Shown: one piece after another, positions 27,792-36,799 of the stretch
How the letters are laid out: each line of letters begins with the position of its first letter
Numbering within the stretch: position 1 is the stretch's first letter
NCBI GenBank assembly: GCA_965248335.1
Contig: CBDFIY010000003.1
Span: forward strand, 868,001-932,000
DNA from: CAKMZU01 sp965248335
GTDB lineage: Bacteria; Pseudomonadota; Gammaproteobacteria; Pseudomonadales; DT-91
DNA length: 64,000 nt
Reading direction: 5' to 3'
Notes under the pieces: generated by a model
Seen by the model: only the letters and a program-made list of their open reading frames with translations
Told to the model about the DNA's origin: nothing
Database searches by the model: none
Program-made: the position numbers and the translations under genes

Positions 27792-29176
27792 TATTTTTTC
27801 TCCGGTCTTTGCCAGTTATCGATATTACGTTGTTTGCCGCGAGCGATGGCGAGCTGTTCATCCTGGCTATTCTTGGTGATGGTTGAGCCAGCAGCAACGG
27901 TGCTTTTGTTGCCGATTGTCACGGGGGCAACCAACGAGGTATTGGAGCCGATAAAAGCTTCATCACCGATCTGGGTTTGATGTTTGTTGACGCCATCATA
28001 GTTACAGGTGATGGTGCCTGCGCCAATATTGGCTTTTTCGCCAATGTGCGCATCGCCTATGTAGCTCAAGTGGTTCACTTTTGATCCTGCACCGACAATA
28101 GACTTTTTGATTTCCACAAAGTTGCCGATTTTGGCGTTTTCTTTCAGGTGCGTATCGGGGCGGATACGCGCAAAAGGGCCGATAACACAGTGATTATCGA
28201 TAGTACCGGCTTCAATAATGCTGTTGGCTTTAATTTCAACGTGATCACCGATTGTCACGGATTGCCCTGCCTCGCCAATGATGCAATTAGGCCCAATGCT
28301 GACATGGTTGCCGAGTGTCACCGTGCCTTGAATCAGGCAATTGATGTCGATAAAAACATCGCTACCTACTTTTATATCACCGCGTAAATCAAACCGCGCC
28401 GGGTCTGCGAGTGTTGTGCCTTGCTGTAAAAGTTGCTGGGCTTTCTGGTGTTGGAAATCACGCTCAAGGTTGGCGAGTTGTGCTTTGTCGTTCACCCCTT
28501 GCACTTCACTCGGGTTTTCTACGCTCAGGCCTTTGATGCGAATGTTTTTCTGATGCGCGAGATCAATCAGGTCCGTCAAATAATATTCGCCCTGCTGATT
28601 TTGGTTGTTGATTTGCGGTAATAGCGTGTGCAGATGGCTGTTTTTTATGGCCATGATGCCTGTGTTGGTTTCGTTAATCTGGCGTTGTGCGTCATTGGCG
28701 TCCTTTTCTTCCACGATCGCCACAATGTGATCATTTTCACGCACAATTCGCCCATAGCCGAAAGGGTTGTCGAGCACTTGGGTGAGTAGCGCCATGGATG
28801 AATCGCTGACCTTATCCAAAAGCGCCCTGAGGGTGCTTGCGCTGATCAAAGGCACATCCCCATAAAGAATAATACTGATGCCTGTATCATCAAGCGCTGG
28901 TAGCGCTTGTATCACCGCATGCCCAGTGCCGAGCTGCTCCGTTTGGCTGTGGTACTGTATTGCGCTATGGCTGGGTTGGGTTTGACAATAGGCTTTTACC
29001 TGATCGCTGGCATGGCCTGTAATGAGATGAACGGCACTGTTTTGCAGGTGCGTATGCACCGTACTGAGAATGTGCCCCAATAAGGGCTTGCCAGCCAAGG
29101 GTTGGAGTACTTTCGGTAAGGCAGAGTGCATGCGGCTGCCAGCACCTGCGGCGAGTATGATGATGTTTGTTGTCAC
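27791..29176 (-). CDS. glmU: Bifunctional GlmU (GlcN-1-P acetyltransferase / GlcNAc-1-P uridylyltransferase)
   Basis: The start is placed at GTG 29176 (TTNIIILAAGAGSRM, 461 residues); an alternative GTG at 29218 would add 14 hydrophobic residues. The N-terminal LAAGAGSRM...LPKVLQPLAGKPL and YGDVPLI are the uridylyltransferase motifs. From about residue 250 a left-handed beta-helix of hexapeptide repeats forms the acetyltransferase, with FARIRPDTHL and GAGTITCNYDGVNKHQT. The two activities complete UDP-GlcNAc synthesis. An insertion sequence begins only 93 bp upstream, so the operon promoter must lie in this short gap or in the element. A TGCTATATA extended -10-like sequence lies at 29223-29231 (minus strand). 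Confidence 0.95.
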   Translation of the reverse strand: MTTNIIILAAGAGSRMHSALPKVLQPLAGKPLLGHILSTVHTHLQNSAVHLITGHASDQVKAYCQTQPSHSAIQYHSQTEQLGTGHAVIQALPALDDTGISIILYGDVPLISASTLRALLDKVSDSSMALLTQVLDNPFGYGRIVRENDHIVAIVEEKDANDAQRQINETNTGIMAIKNSHLHTLLPQINNQNQQGEYYLTDLIDLAHQKNIRIKGLSVENPSEVQGVNDKAQLANLERDFQHQKAQQLLQQGTTLADPARFDLRGDIKVGSDVFIDINCLIQGTVTLGNHVSIGPNCIIGEAGQSVTIGDHVEIKANSIIEAGTIDNHCVIGPFARIRPDTHLKENAKIGNFVEIKKSIVGAGSKVNHLSYIGDAHIGEKANIGAGTITCNYDGVNKHQTQIGDEAFIGSNTSLVAPVTIGNKSTVAAGSTITKNSQDEQLAIARGKQRNIDNWQRPEKK

Positions 29177-29268
29177 GGCTAAGATTTTCGCTAGATAAAA
29201 AAGCGTCAATAGTAACACGTTGTATATAGCAAAAAGAAGATTTTAGGGTGATTTATATACCATTTACT

Positions 29269-30536
29269 CAGGGCTTCCTAGCACTTTTTGATCAGTACAA
29301 AGTTTAAGCTGTCATATAATACGAAGTCCTTGAAAAATTCAATATTAAAATAGTCAATTTCTCATACCTATTGTCAAAGATAGTTTTCTGCCATCCAAAC
29401 ACCATGAATATATCTGCATGTACAGCCTCAATAAGAGATCCGCGACAAGGCATCAATCAAAAACACAGCCTTGAAAGCCTCCTTCTAATCGTTTTTTCAT
29501 CAATAATAAGTGGTTATGATAGCCCTAACAGCATGTCTAATTTTGCAGCTATGAAGCTTGACTGGCTGCAGAAGCATACAGATATCGAATCTGCTCCCTG
29601 TGCAGAAACATTACGGTTTTTACTTGCATGCATAAGACCAAGAGATTTGATTGAAGGGTTTACGACATTCGTTTCAAGTTTGCAGGGTGAATCTACAGGA
29701 GATGTTATTTCATTAGACGGCAAAACGATGCGAGGAACAAGGCACAATGGTCGAGAAGCCATCCATGTTATTAGTGCATGGTCTCAAAGCCGAGGCCTGA
29801 CGCTGTGTGCCCTCGAATCAGAAGGAAAGAAAAATGAAATCAAAACTTTGCCGAAGCTTATCGACAGAATTGAGGTAAAAAATGCCACTATTACCATTGA
29901 TGCGATGGGATGCCAAAAAGAAATCGCAAAAAAGATTATTGAAAAAGAAGCTGACTATTTTCTGCAACTGAAAGGTAATCAGCAGGGGTTGCTGGAAGAA
30001 ATCCAAGCTTTTCATCACAAGCTTGAACGTGATGGTTATGAAGAAAATAAGACCTCATATTTTGAGGAGGCGAATAAAGGGCATGGTCGATTAGAGATAA
30101 GGAAATATCAGCACTTTGAATTAACAGACTGGGTAGATAAGGCTAAACCTTGGAGCGGCTTGAGTTCGGCTGTGCGTGTTGAGCGGCATCGGTCTTCAAA
30201 TAAAGGGGAGTCTAAAGAAGTTTCCTGGTATATTAGCTCACGCTCTCCTGATGCAAAGCATGCGGCGAAAGCCATTAGGGGACACTGGGAAATAGAAAAT
30301 AAACTGCATTGGCGGTTAGATGTTACTTTTAAAGAAGATGACTGCCAGCTTCATTCCGCTGGGCTCAATATTGCTACAATAAAGCGTCACTGTATGAATT
30401 TGTTAACACTTAATGATCAAAGCAAAAAGGGTATGAAACATCGAGTTATGGGGTGTGCAATTAATGATAAATACAGAGAGAAAATGCTTTTCTCCGGTCA
30501 ATTTATGCACTGATCAAAAAGTGCTAGGAGGCCCTG
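29269..30536 (+). mobile_element. ISAs1-family insertion sequence, copy A
   Basis: A complete 1,268-bp element. Its terminal inverted repeats read CAGGGC(T/C)TCCTAGCACTTT, followed inward by TTGATCAGT. It is flanked by the 10-bp direct repeat ACCATTTACT at 29259-29268 and 30537-30546, a target duplication typical in size for this family. It sits inside the left end of a hairpin repeat. It is nearly identical to the copy at 56089-57356, in the opposite orientation. Confidence 0.95.
29371..30513 (+). CDS. ISAs1-family transposase, copy A
   Basis: A 380-residue DDE transposase with the N-terminal helical domain of ISAs1 elements (RDPRQGINQKHSLESLLLIV), the first catalytic block VISLDGKTMRGTR, TIDAMGCQKEIA, and the terminal RGHWEIENKLHWRLDVTFKEDD glutamate block. 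It differs from the second copy by one residue, Phe instead of Leu in TLRFLLACI. The frame is intact, so the element may be active. Confidence 0.96.
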   Translation: MSKIVFCHPNTMNISACTASIRDPRQGINQKHSLESLLLIVFSSIISGYDSPNSMSNFAAMKLDWLQKHTDIESAPCAETLRFLLACIRPRDLIEGFTTFVSSLQGESTGDVISLDGKTMRGTRHNGREAIHVISAWSQSRGLTLCALESEGKKNEIKTLPKLIDRIEVKNATITIDAMGCQKEIAKKIIEKEADYFLQLKGNQQGLLEEIQAFHHKLERDGYEENKTSYFEEANKGHGRLEIRKYQHFELTDWVDKAKPWSGLSSAVRVERHRSSNKGESKEVSWYISSRSPDAKHAAKAIRGHWEIENKLHWRLDVTFKEDDCQLHSAGLNIATIKRHCMNLLTLNDQSKKGMKHRVMGCAINDKYREKMLFSGQFMH

Positions 30537-30898
30537 ACCATTTACTCTCTCGAATATGCAAGGGCGTTTGTAGTGCCTACCTACCCCATTCAATTACGGG
30601 CTGTAAGCTCACGGGGATTCACTCGCTTGCTGCCTTCTTGCATTTCCAATTCCGATGGATATATAACACTCGATGATAAAAATTATCTGTTTTTTTTTCG
30701 TTGTATAAAAAATGTCGAATAGGAAAATTTGATTGGTAGTAGTGTGATAAAATTTTGGATATTAGGGTTTTATACTCTGATATATTTCGTTAGACTGCAT
30801 TTTGAGTTTAATCAATAATTGCAACTTGAAAGCGTGATGCATATAACGCTAAAAAGATAAATGCAAGCCTGTAAAAATAATAAAAAAGGTCTCGTGAC

Positions 30899-31837
30899 GT
30901 GGTAAAAGACAGAAAAGGAATTATTCTCGCCGGAGGATCCGGAACGCGATTACACCCGCTTACCCACGTTATTTCGAAGCAACTCATGCCGGTTTATGAT
31001 AAACCGATGATTTATTACCCCATATCAACGCTTATGCTTGCGGGTATACGCGATATCTTGATAATCACTACACCACAAGATCAAGAGTCATTTGTTAATT
31101 TGTTAGGTTCGGGTGCGCAATGGGGGCTTAATTTTGAGTATGCCGTACAGCCATCGCCGGATGGCCTAGCGCAAGCCTTTACCATTGGTGAGCAATTTGT
31201 AGGGAATAACCCGAGCGCCTTGATTTTGGGTGATAACCTTTTTTACGTGCAACACCTCAGTAAAATTTTGGCGAAAGCCGCAGCGCGAGAAAAGGGTGCC
31301 ACGGTATTCGGCTATCACGTCGCTAACCCTACAGCTTACGGTGTTGTGGAGCTTGATAAAAATGGCCAAGCCGTATCTATCGAAGAAAAACCAGAAAAAC
31401 CAAAAAGCCCTTACGCCGTGACTGGCCTGTATTTTTACGATAATCAAGTCGTGGATATTGCTAAATCCATACAGCCTTCGCACCGTGGCGAATTAGAAAT
31501 TACCTCTATTAACGAAGTGTACTTAAATCAAAAAGAACTTTGGGTCGAACGCCTTGGCCGTGGTTGTGCCTGGCTAGATACGGGCACGCATCATGGTTTG
31601 TTGAGCGCTGGACAATTTGTGGAAACCGTTGAAACACGCCAAGGCCAAAAAATTGGCTGCCCTGAAGAAATCGCCTTCAGGCTCGGCTTTATTAACGATG
31701 TTGAGCTAGAGGCCATCGCGCACAAAAATGTAAAAAGCGGTTATGGCCAATACCTGCTGCAAGTGCTCGAAGAATACGAAATACACCAAAAACAAAAAAC
31801 CAACGATCATAATATGGTATTGGATTTTGCCTTATGA
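30899..31837 (+). CDS. rfbA: Glucose-1-phosphate thymidylyltransferase
   Basis: A 312-residue protein from a GTG start. It makes dTDP-glucose from dTTP and glucose-1-phosphate, the first step of dTDP-L-rhamnose synthesis. The N-terminal GIILAGGSGTRLHPLT is the nucleotidyltransferase motif; VYDKPMIYYP and LGDNLFY are RmlA-specific. It is about 20 residues longer at the C-terminus than E. coli RmlA. First gene of the rfbACDB set, overlapping rfbC by 4 bp. A 360-bp gap with a repeat and insertion sequence lies upstream. Confidence 0.96.
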   Translation: MVKDRKGIILAGGSGTRLHPLTHVISKQLMPVYDKPMIYYPISTLMLAGIRDILIITTPQDQESFVNLLGSGAQWGLNFEYAVQPSPDGLAQAFTIGEQFVGNNPSALILGDNLFYVQHLSKILAKAAAREKGATVFGYHVANPTAYGVVELDKNGQAVSIEEKPEKPKSPYAVTGLYFYDNQVVDIAKSIQPSHRGELEITSINEVYLNQKELWVERLGRGCAWLDTGTHHGLLSAGQFVETVETRQGQKIGCPEEIAFRLGFINDVELEAIAHKNVKSGYGQYLLQVLEEYEIHQKQKTNDHNMVLDFAL

Positions 31838-32403
31838 AAATAACAGCGACAGCCATTCCTGATGTAGTGATATTTGAACCACAAGTTTTTGGTGATGACC
31901 GTGGTTTTTTTTACGAAACCTTTCGCGCAAATTGGTTTGATGCGTTAGATATTTCTCCAGCTTTTGTTCAAGACAACCATTCCAAATCAAGCCACGGTAT
32001 TTTGCGTGGTTTGCATCTGCAAAAAGAGAATACTCAGGGCAAGCTTGTACGCGTAGTGCAAGGCGAAGTATTTGATGTTGCGGTGGATATGCGGATAGAT
32101 TCCGAGACTTACGGCCAGTGGGTGGGTGAGTTGTTATCTGCAGAAAATAAAAAAAGCTTTTGGGTGCCAGCAGGCTTTGCACACGGTTTTGTCGTTTTAA
32201 CGGAGACTGCTGAGTTTGTTTATAAGTGTACGAACTACTATCACCCAGAGAGCGATTTATCTATCGCCCACGATGACCCAACACTCAATATCGATTGGCC
32301 CATCGATAAAGCAGCGATACAACTCTCGCAAAAAGACAAAGACGGCCAAGCCTTCATTAAAGGTACAGGTTTTAAAGGCAGCGAGTGGGTAGACGCAACC
32401 TAA
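31834..32403 (+). CDS. rfbC: dTDP-4-dehydrorhamnose 3,5-epimerase
   Basis: A 189-residue cupin enzyme. It epimerises dTDP-4-keto-6-deoxyglucose at C3 and C5. QDNHSKSSHGILRGLHLQ contains the catalytic histidine region, and WVPAGFAHGFVVL and YKCTNYYHPESD are conserved. Its ATG overlaps the rfbA stop (ATGA). It is followed by a 69-bp gap containing a small palindromic repeat before rfbD. Confidence 0.96.
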   Translation: MKITATAIPDVVIFEPQVFGDDRGFFYETFRANWFDALDISPAFVQDNHSKSSHGILRGLHLQKENTQGKLVRVVQGEVFDVAVDMRIDSETYGQWVGELLSAENKKSFWVPAGFAHGFVVLTETAEFVYKCTNYYHPESDLSIAHDDPTLNIDWPIDKAAIQLSQKDKDGQAFIKGTGFKGSEWVDAT

Positions 32404-32432
32404 AAAGTGCTTTCATTGTAAAAAATTTGTCA

Positions 32433-32450
32433 TTCCCGCGCAGGCGGGAA
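32433..32450. repeat. Short palindromic repeat between rfbC and rfbD
   Basis: TTCCCGC and GCGGGAA pair perfectly around GCAG. The unit resembles dispersed ATTCCC...GGGAAT repeats such as dRS3 of Neisseria. No T-run follows, so it is not an obvious terminator. One copy seen in the window. Confidence 0.7.
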
Positions 32451-32472
32451 CCCATAAAGGAATAGACCGACC

Positions 32473-33339
32473 ATGAAAGTGGCCATCATAGGATCAGCGG
32501 GGCAGCTAGGTTTCGAACTCGCCCAAACAGCACCCAAAACTGCCGAGCTACAGCTTATAAACAGGCAATCACTCGATTTAACAGCAGTAACACAAGAGGC
32601 ACTTGGCCAACTTATCACCGATGCCGATTTAATCGTCAATGCAGCCGCTTATACCGCTGTTGATAAAGCAGAATCTGATAGTGATACCGCTTATCAAGTG
32701 AATGCGCTTGCTGTGAAAGCGTTAGCTGAGTTTAGCCACAAAAAAAGTATCCCGCTGATTCATGTTTCCACTGATTTTGTCTTTGATGGCGACAGTGCTA
32801 TTGCTTATAAAACTTGCGATAAAAGAGTACCTCAATCGGTGTACGGCGCATCAAAATCTCAAGGCGAAGATTTTCTCTTTGACGAAAATCCTAACGCCAC
32901 GTGCATTCGTACAAGTTGGGTGTATTCTCAGCACGGTAATAATTTCGTCAAAACCATGATCAAATTGATGAATGAGCGAGACAGTCTCAAGGTGGTGGCC
33001 GATCAAGTCGGTTCCCCCACTTGGGCAAATAATCTTGCTACATTTATCTGGCGCATCGCAGATAAGCCGTCAAAAGGCATGTTGCATTACAGCAACGAAG
33101 GTATATGCAGCTGGTACGATTTTGCTCACGCGATTTATCTTTTAGGGCAGCAGAAGGCATTGATCACAAGCGATTGTGTATTATCACCGATACTTACTGA
33201 GCAATACCCAACGCCCGCCAAGCGACCCGCCTACAGTTTACTGAATAAAAACAGCACAAAGCAGGCGGTAGGTGTAGAGATACCTCACTGGCTACAAGCT
33301 TTAGATAGCATGATGGATCAATTGAACGACCGATCATAA
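32473..33339 (+). CDS. rfbD: dTDP-4-dehydrorhamnose reductase
   Basis: A 288-residue short-chain dehydrogenase/reductase. It performs the last step to dTDP-L-rhamnose. The N-terminal IGSAGQLGFEL binds NAD(P)H; NAAAYTAVDKAE, HVSTDFVFDG and YGASKSQGE (Tyr/Lys catalytic pair) are RmlD blocks. The third gene of rfbACDB, 26 bp before rfbB. Confidence 0.96.
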   Translation: MKVAIIGSAGQLGFELAQTAPKTAELQLINRQSLDLTAVTQEALGQLITDADLIVNAAAYTAVDKAESDSDTAYQVNALAVKALAEFSHKKSIPLIHVSTDFVFDGDSAIAYKTCDKRVPQSVYGASKSQGEDFLFDENPNATCIRTSWVYSQHGNNFVKTMIKLMNERDSLKVVADQVGSPTWANNLATFIWRIADKPSKGMLHYSNEGICSWYDFAHAIYLLGQQKALITSDCVLSPILTEQYPTPAKRPAYSLLNKNSTKQAVGVEIPHWLQALDSMMDQLNDRS

Positions 33340-33365
33340 AAAGAACAAATAATAAAGACGTAAAC

Positions 33366-34463
33366 ATGACCGATTATCAAACTAACGCCCTGCTCGTAAC
33401 AGGCGGTGCCGGCTTTATTGGCAGCAATTTTGTCCACTACTGGCACCAAACCTACCCTAACCAAAAAATAGTGGTGCTGGATGCGCTGACCTATGCTGGT
33501 AATCTCGTGAATATCGAGAGTCTATTGGCAAGTGAGCAAGTGGATTTTGTGAAGGGCGATATTTGCGATACACCCTTAATCGAGCAATTACTGACTGAAT
33601 ATCGTATCGATACGATTGTGCATTTTGCCGCAGAATCTCACGTAGACCGCTCCATCACCGGCCCCGATGCCTTTATCGAAACCAATATCATTGGCACTTA
33701 TAGTCTTTTAAAAGCGGCAAAAAAAATCTGGATAGATAACCAGAAAGCCAGTAACGAAGCGCCGCTAGCGCACCGTTTTCACCATGTTTCCACCGATGAG
33801 GTGTACGGTACATTAGGGCCAAACGATCCGGCCTTTCGTGAAGATAAAAACTACGAGCCTAACTCGCCGTATTCGGCAAGTAAGGCGGCCTCGGATCACT
33901 TAGTGCGTGCGTATCATCATACCTACGGGCTAGAAGTGACGACCAGTAACTGCTCCAACAACTACGGCCCGTACCACTTCCCCGAAAAACTGATTCCGCT
34001 CATCATTACCAATATTTTATTCGATAAACCCTTACCTATTTACGGTGACGGCCTGCAAATCCGTGATTGGCTGTATGTGGAAGATCACGCTCGCGGTATT
34101 GATAATGTCATCCAAAAAGGGCGACTCGGTGAGTGCTATAACATCGGTGGCATAAACGAGTGGGCGAATATCGATATCGTTAAATTGGTGTGCGAGCGCA
34201 TCGATAAAGCCTTTGCTGGTAACAGTGCATTGATGGAAAAATACCCATCGGCCAAGCAGGCGATAGCCGGAGATTCGGTATCACTTATTACTTATGTCGA
34301 AGATCGTGCAGGGCATGATAGGCGCTACGCGATAGACCCGACGAAATCTCAAAACGAATTAGGTTATGCGCCCGTCGAGAATTTTGAGACAGGGATTAAT
34401 AAAACAATTGCTTGGTATTTGGATAATGACAGTTGGTGGCAGCCACTTATGAGAAAGATGTAA
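33366..34463 (+). CDS. rfbB: dTDP-glucose 4,6-dehydratase
   Basis: A 365-residue extended SDR enzyme that forms dTDP-4-keto-6-deoxyglucose. VTGGAGFIGSNFVHYW binds NAD, HFAAESHVDRSI is RmlB-specific, STDEVYGTLG and YSASKAASDHLVRAYHHTYG carry the catalytic residues, and NCSNNYGPYHFPEKLIPL is highly conserved. The stop overlaps the next gene's start (TAATG), which links rhamnose precursor synthesis directly to the glycosyltransferase cluster. Confidence 0.97.
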   Translation: MTDYQTNALLVTGGAGFIGSNFVHYWHQTYPNQKIVVLDALTYAGNLVNIESLLASEQVDFVKGDICDTPLIEQLLTEYRIDTIVHFAAESHVDRSITGPDAFIETNIIGTYSLLKAAKKIWIDNQKASNEAPLAHRFHHVSTDEVYGTLGPNDPAFREDKNYEPNSPYSASKAASDHLVRAYHHTYGLEVTTSNCSNNYGPYHFPEKLIPLIITNILFDKPLPIYGDGLQIRDWLYVEDHARGIDNVIQKGRLGECYNIGGINEWANIDIVKLVCERIDKAFAGNSALMEKYPSAKQAIAGDSVSLITYVEDRAGHDRRYAIDPTKSQNELGYAPVENFETGINKTIAWYLDNDSWWQPLMRKM

Positions 34464-36799
34464 TGACTGAATTGAGTGAAATCGTAATGAGTGAAGAAAT
34501 AATTTTGTGTCATGTAGATAACGCCGAGTATGGCTGCATTAAAGGTTGGGTTTCTTATAGAGATCACTCTAAATTCTGTGAGAATATTGAATTATATTTC
34601 AATTCGAAGTTCATCACTGAAATATCCTGCAATAATTTTAGAGAAGATTTATTACAAGCTAAAGTGGGTTCAGGTTACGGCGCTTTCGAATGCGATTACT
34701 TAAGTGAGCTATCTGAAGAAGAGGGAATAGTCGATTTAGTATATAAAGAGGAGAAGTTATTTTCTTCTTTAGTACGGAAAAAAGCAGACGTTATAAAGAA
34801 TGCCGATTATGGCCTAGTTGAGTTCGTTAATACACTTATAAAGAAAAATAAATTACCTGAAATAATGCCGGGGGTTGAAGTTAATTTATTGCCGAGCTCA
34901 ATGCTTGAGAGGATTCACTACGGGGATAAATTTACAAGGATAATCAACAAAACAAATAAAAATAGAATTATTGACGTTAGCGATAAATTAATCTCGGTAG
35001 TAAAAGCGGGTGATATTATCTGTGTGGGTTGCACTGCAGAGGATGATACCTACTTGATGGTAGAGTTTTATGATGCGGTAAGAAAAAATATTAACCAGTC
35101 ATATAGAATCGACATAAAGAAAAATAAATTACTTACAGAATACGAAGTTCTTGAGAATATATCGGATGTGGGTGTTGTAAATTACAAGATAAATATCCCA
35201 CCATTATCTTCAGTGGATTTAGGTAGTATTGTTATTTGTGAGAAGCTTCAACGCCTCCACGGTTTTGAAAAAAAATATAGCCTTGAATATGAAAAAGTCG
35301 TCAATACAGAGAAAGTAATTTCTTTTCTCGGTCAAGATAGCCCTACTTTTAAGCCTCAGAGAAAAAAACAGGTAGTTGAAGGTTTGGTATATGAAGAGAA
35401 AAATAAGATTGAAAATGAAATAGGTATCATAATTGAAAATGGTATTGCAATAATTCAAACCGGTTTACTTACTGGGTACTCGAGGGTTAGTTCCCCTGTC
35501 GAGTTGTCCCCATATGACTCCAATCCTTTTAAAATTTCTATCAGTGTGGATACCGGTAGCGATGACATTTTTAAAGGGTGTTATATATATGCTGATGGTG
35601 AAAATGGTAAAACCTTAAATAAGTTAAAGCTAAAAAAAGTAGTACGTGATGAGTGCGTATTTTTAGAATCTACTTTGAGCTTAAAGCAAACGCATGATTT
35701 GTTTAAGGCCTTGAAAGATTATGAGATTGTCAAAGTTGCTTTAGAATTTAGTGGTAATTCTACATATAGAATTTCAGAGATTAAGATAGGACAATTTAGC
35801 AGTGACGCTTCAATATATAGTCCATCTTCTCTTGGGTTTGAAGATGAAGCGTTAGAAAGTCAAGTGAGTGGCGTAAATTCATTCAATAAAGTTTACAAAA
35901 ATGAAAAAACATCAATAGAAAATAAATCAATAAAAAGAATTACGATTAACGCTGATGAATGCATTGATATTGTTATCCCTGTATATAATGCTAAAGAATT
36001 TGTTATTGAATGTATTGAATCTATTCAGGCGAATACATCAATTAATCATCGCATTATTTTAATGGATGATTCTTCTACTGACGGTATATCGGAGTACCTT
36101 AAAAATCTTTCTGAAGTAACTGATAATGTCACGCATGTAAGGCATGAGATCAATATTGGATACACGGGGAACGTTAATATAGGGATGTCAAACGCGTCAA
36201 GTGAGTGGGTTGTTCTGTTAAATAGCGATACCGTTGTTTCGCAATTTTGGTTAGAGAATATGCTTGAGGTGGCTAAGTTGCATCCAGCCGTTGGCATTGT
36301 TGGGCCTTTAGGTAATGCTGCTTCATGGCAATCAATACCTAATGTTTTTACAGAGGAAGGTGCTTGGGATTTCAATTTATTGCCCGAAGGGTTAGCCGTT
36401 AATGAAGTTTCGAGAGCTTTAGCTAAGCTCTCGCATTTACCACCTGTTGAGGCTGGTGTCCTTAATGGATTTTGTCAGTTAATCAATGCAAAAGCATATA
36501 ATGAAGTAGGTAGGCTTGATGAAGAAAGCTTTCCGCAAGGTTACGGCGAAGAAAATGATCTTTGCGCTCGACTGATAAAAAATAATTATAAATTATTGGT
36601 TTGCCCTACAGCCTATGTGTATCACTACAAATCAAAGAGTTTTGGCCATGAGTTGAGAGGTGAGCTTTCAAAAGTGGGCAATGATAAATTGAAAGAATTA
36701 CACCCTGATTATGATTGGAAACTAGTTACTCAGCGCTTTTATAAAAACCAAACAATGGAATACGTTAGAGAGTTTTCCAAGGAAATTTTTACTTTATGA
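34463..36799 (+). CDS. Multidomain family 2 glycosyltransferase with N-terminal GWx domain
   Basis: From ATG 34463, overlapping the rfbB stop, the protein has 778 residues. Residues about 15-85 hold the small domain recurring in this island: KGWVSYRD, NFREDLLQ and YGAFECDY. The middle (about 330-475) is an unassigned beta-rich region. From about residue 500 there is a GT-A family 2 domain: DIVIPVYNAKEF, LMDDSSTDG, NIGYTGNVNIGM, LLNSDTVV and FPQGYGEENDLCARL. It probably adds one sugar, perhaps rhamnose, to the surface glycan at the cytosolic membrane face. Visibly A/T-rich compared with rfbB, a sign of separate origin. Confidence 0.82.
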   Translation: MTELSEIVMSEEIILCHVDNAEYGCIKGWVSYRDHSKFCENIELYFNSKFITEISCNNFREDLLQAKVGSGYGAFECDYLSELSEEEGIVDLVYKEEKLFSSLVRKKADVIKNADYGLVEFVNTLIKKNKLPEIMPGVEVNLLPSSMLERIHYGDKFTRIINKTNKNRIIDVSDKLISVVKAGDIICVGCTAEDDTYLMVEFYDAVRKNINQSYRIDIKKNKLLTEYEVLENISDVGVVNYKINIPPLSSVDLGSIVICEKLQRLHGFEKKYSLEYEKVVNTEKVISFLGQDSPTFKPQRKKQVVEGLVYEEKNKIENEIGIIIENGIAIIQTGLLTGYSRVSSPVELSPYDSNPFKISISVDTGSDDIFKGCYIYADGENGKTLNKLKLKKVVRDECVFLESTLSLKQTHDLFKALKDYEIVKVALEFSGNSTYRISEIKIGQFSSDASIYSPSSLGFEDEALESQVSGVNSFNKVYKNEKTSIENKSIKRITINADECIDIVIPVYNAKEFVIECIESIQANTSINHRIILMDDSSTDGISEYLKNLSEVTDNVTHVRHEINIGYTGNVNIGMSNASSEWVVLLNSDTVVSQFWLENMLEVAKLHPAVGIVGPLGNAASWQSIPNVFTEEGAWDFNLLPEGLAVNEVSRALAKLSHLPPVEAGVLNGFCQLINAKAYNEVGRLDEESFPQGYGEENDLCARLIKNNYKLLVCPTAYVYHYKSKSFGHELRGELSKVGNDKLKELHPDYDWKLVTQRFYKNQTMEYVREFSKEIFTL

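Larger units (their letters stand above)
29256..30663. repeat. TATA-ended hairpin repeat, copy 2, interrupted by ISAs1
   Basis: The left end TATACCATTTACT (29256-29268) and the rest (30537-30663, ending GATGGATATA) make one repeat copy of about 130 bp once the insertion sequence and one 10-bp duplication are removed. This copy is more diverged than the others. Confidence 0.82.

Noticed and set aside
32433..32450. Palindrome between rfbC and rfbD as a terminator
   Set aside because: The stem is strong but no T-run follows it, and rfbC-rfbD are expected to be co-transcribed.
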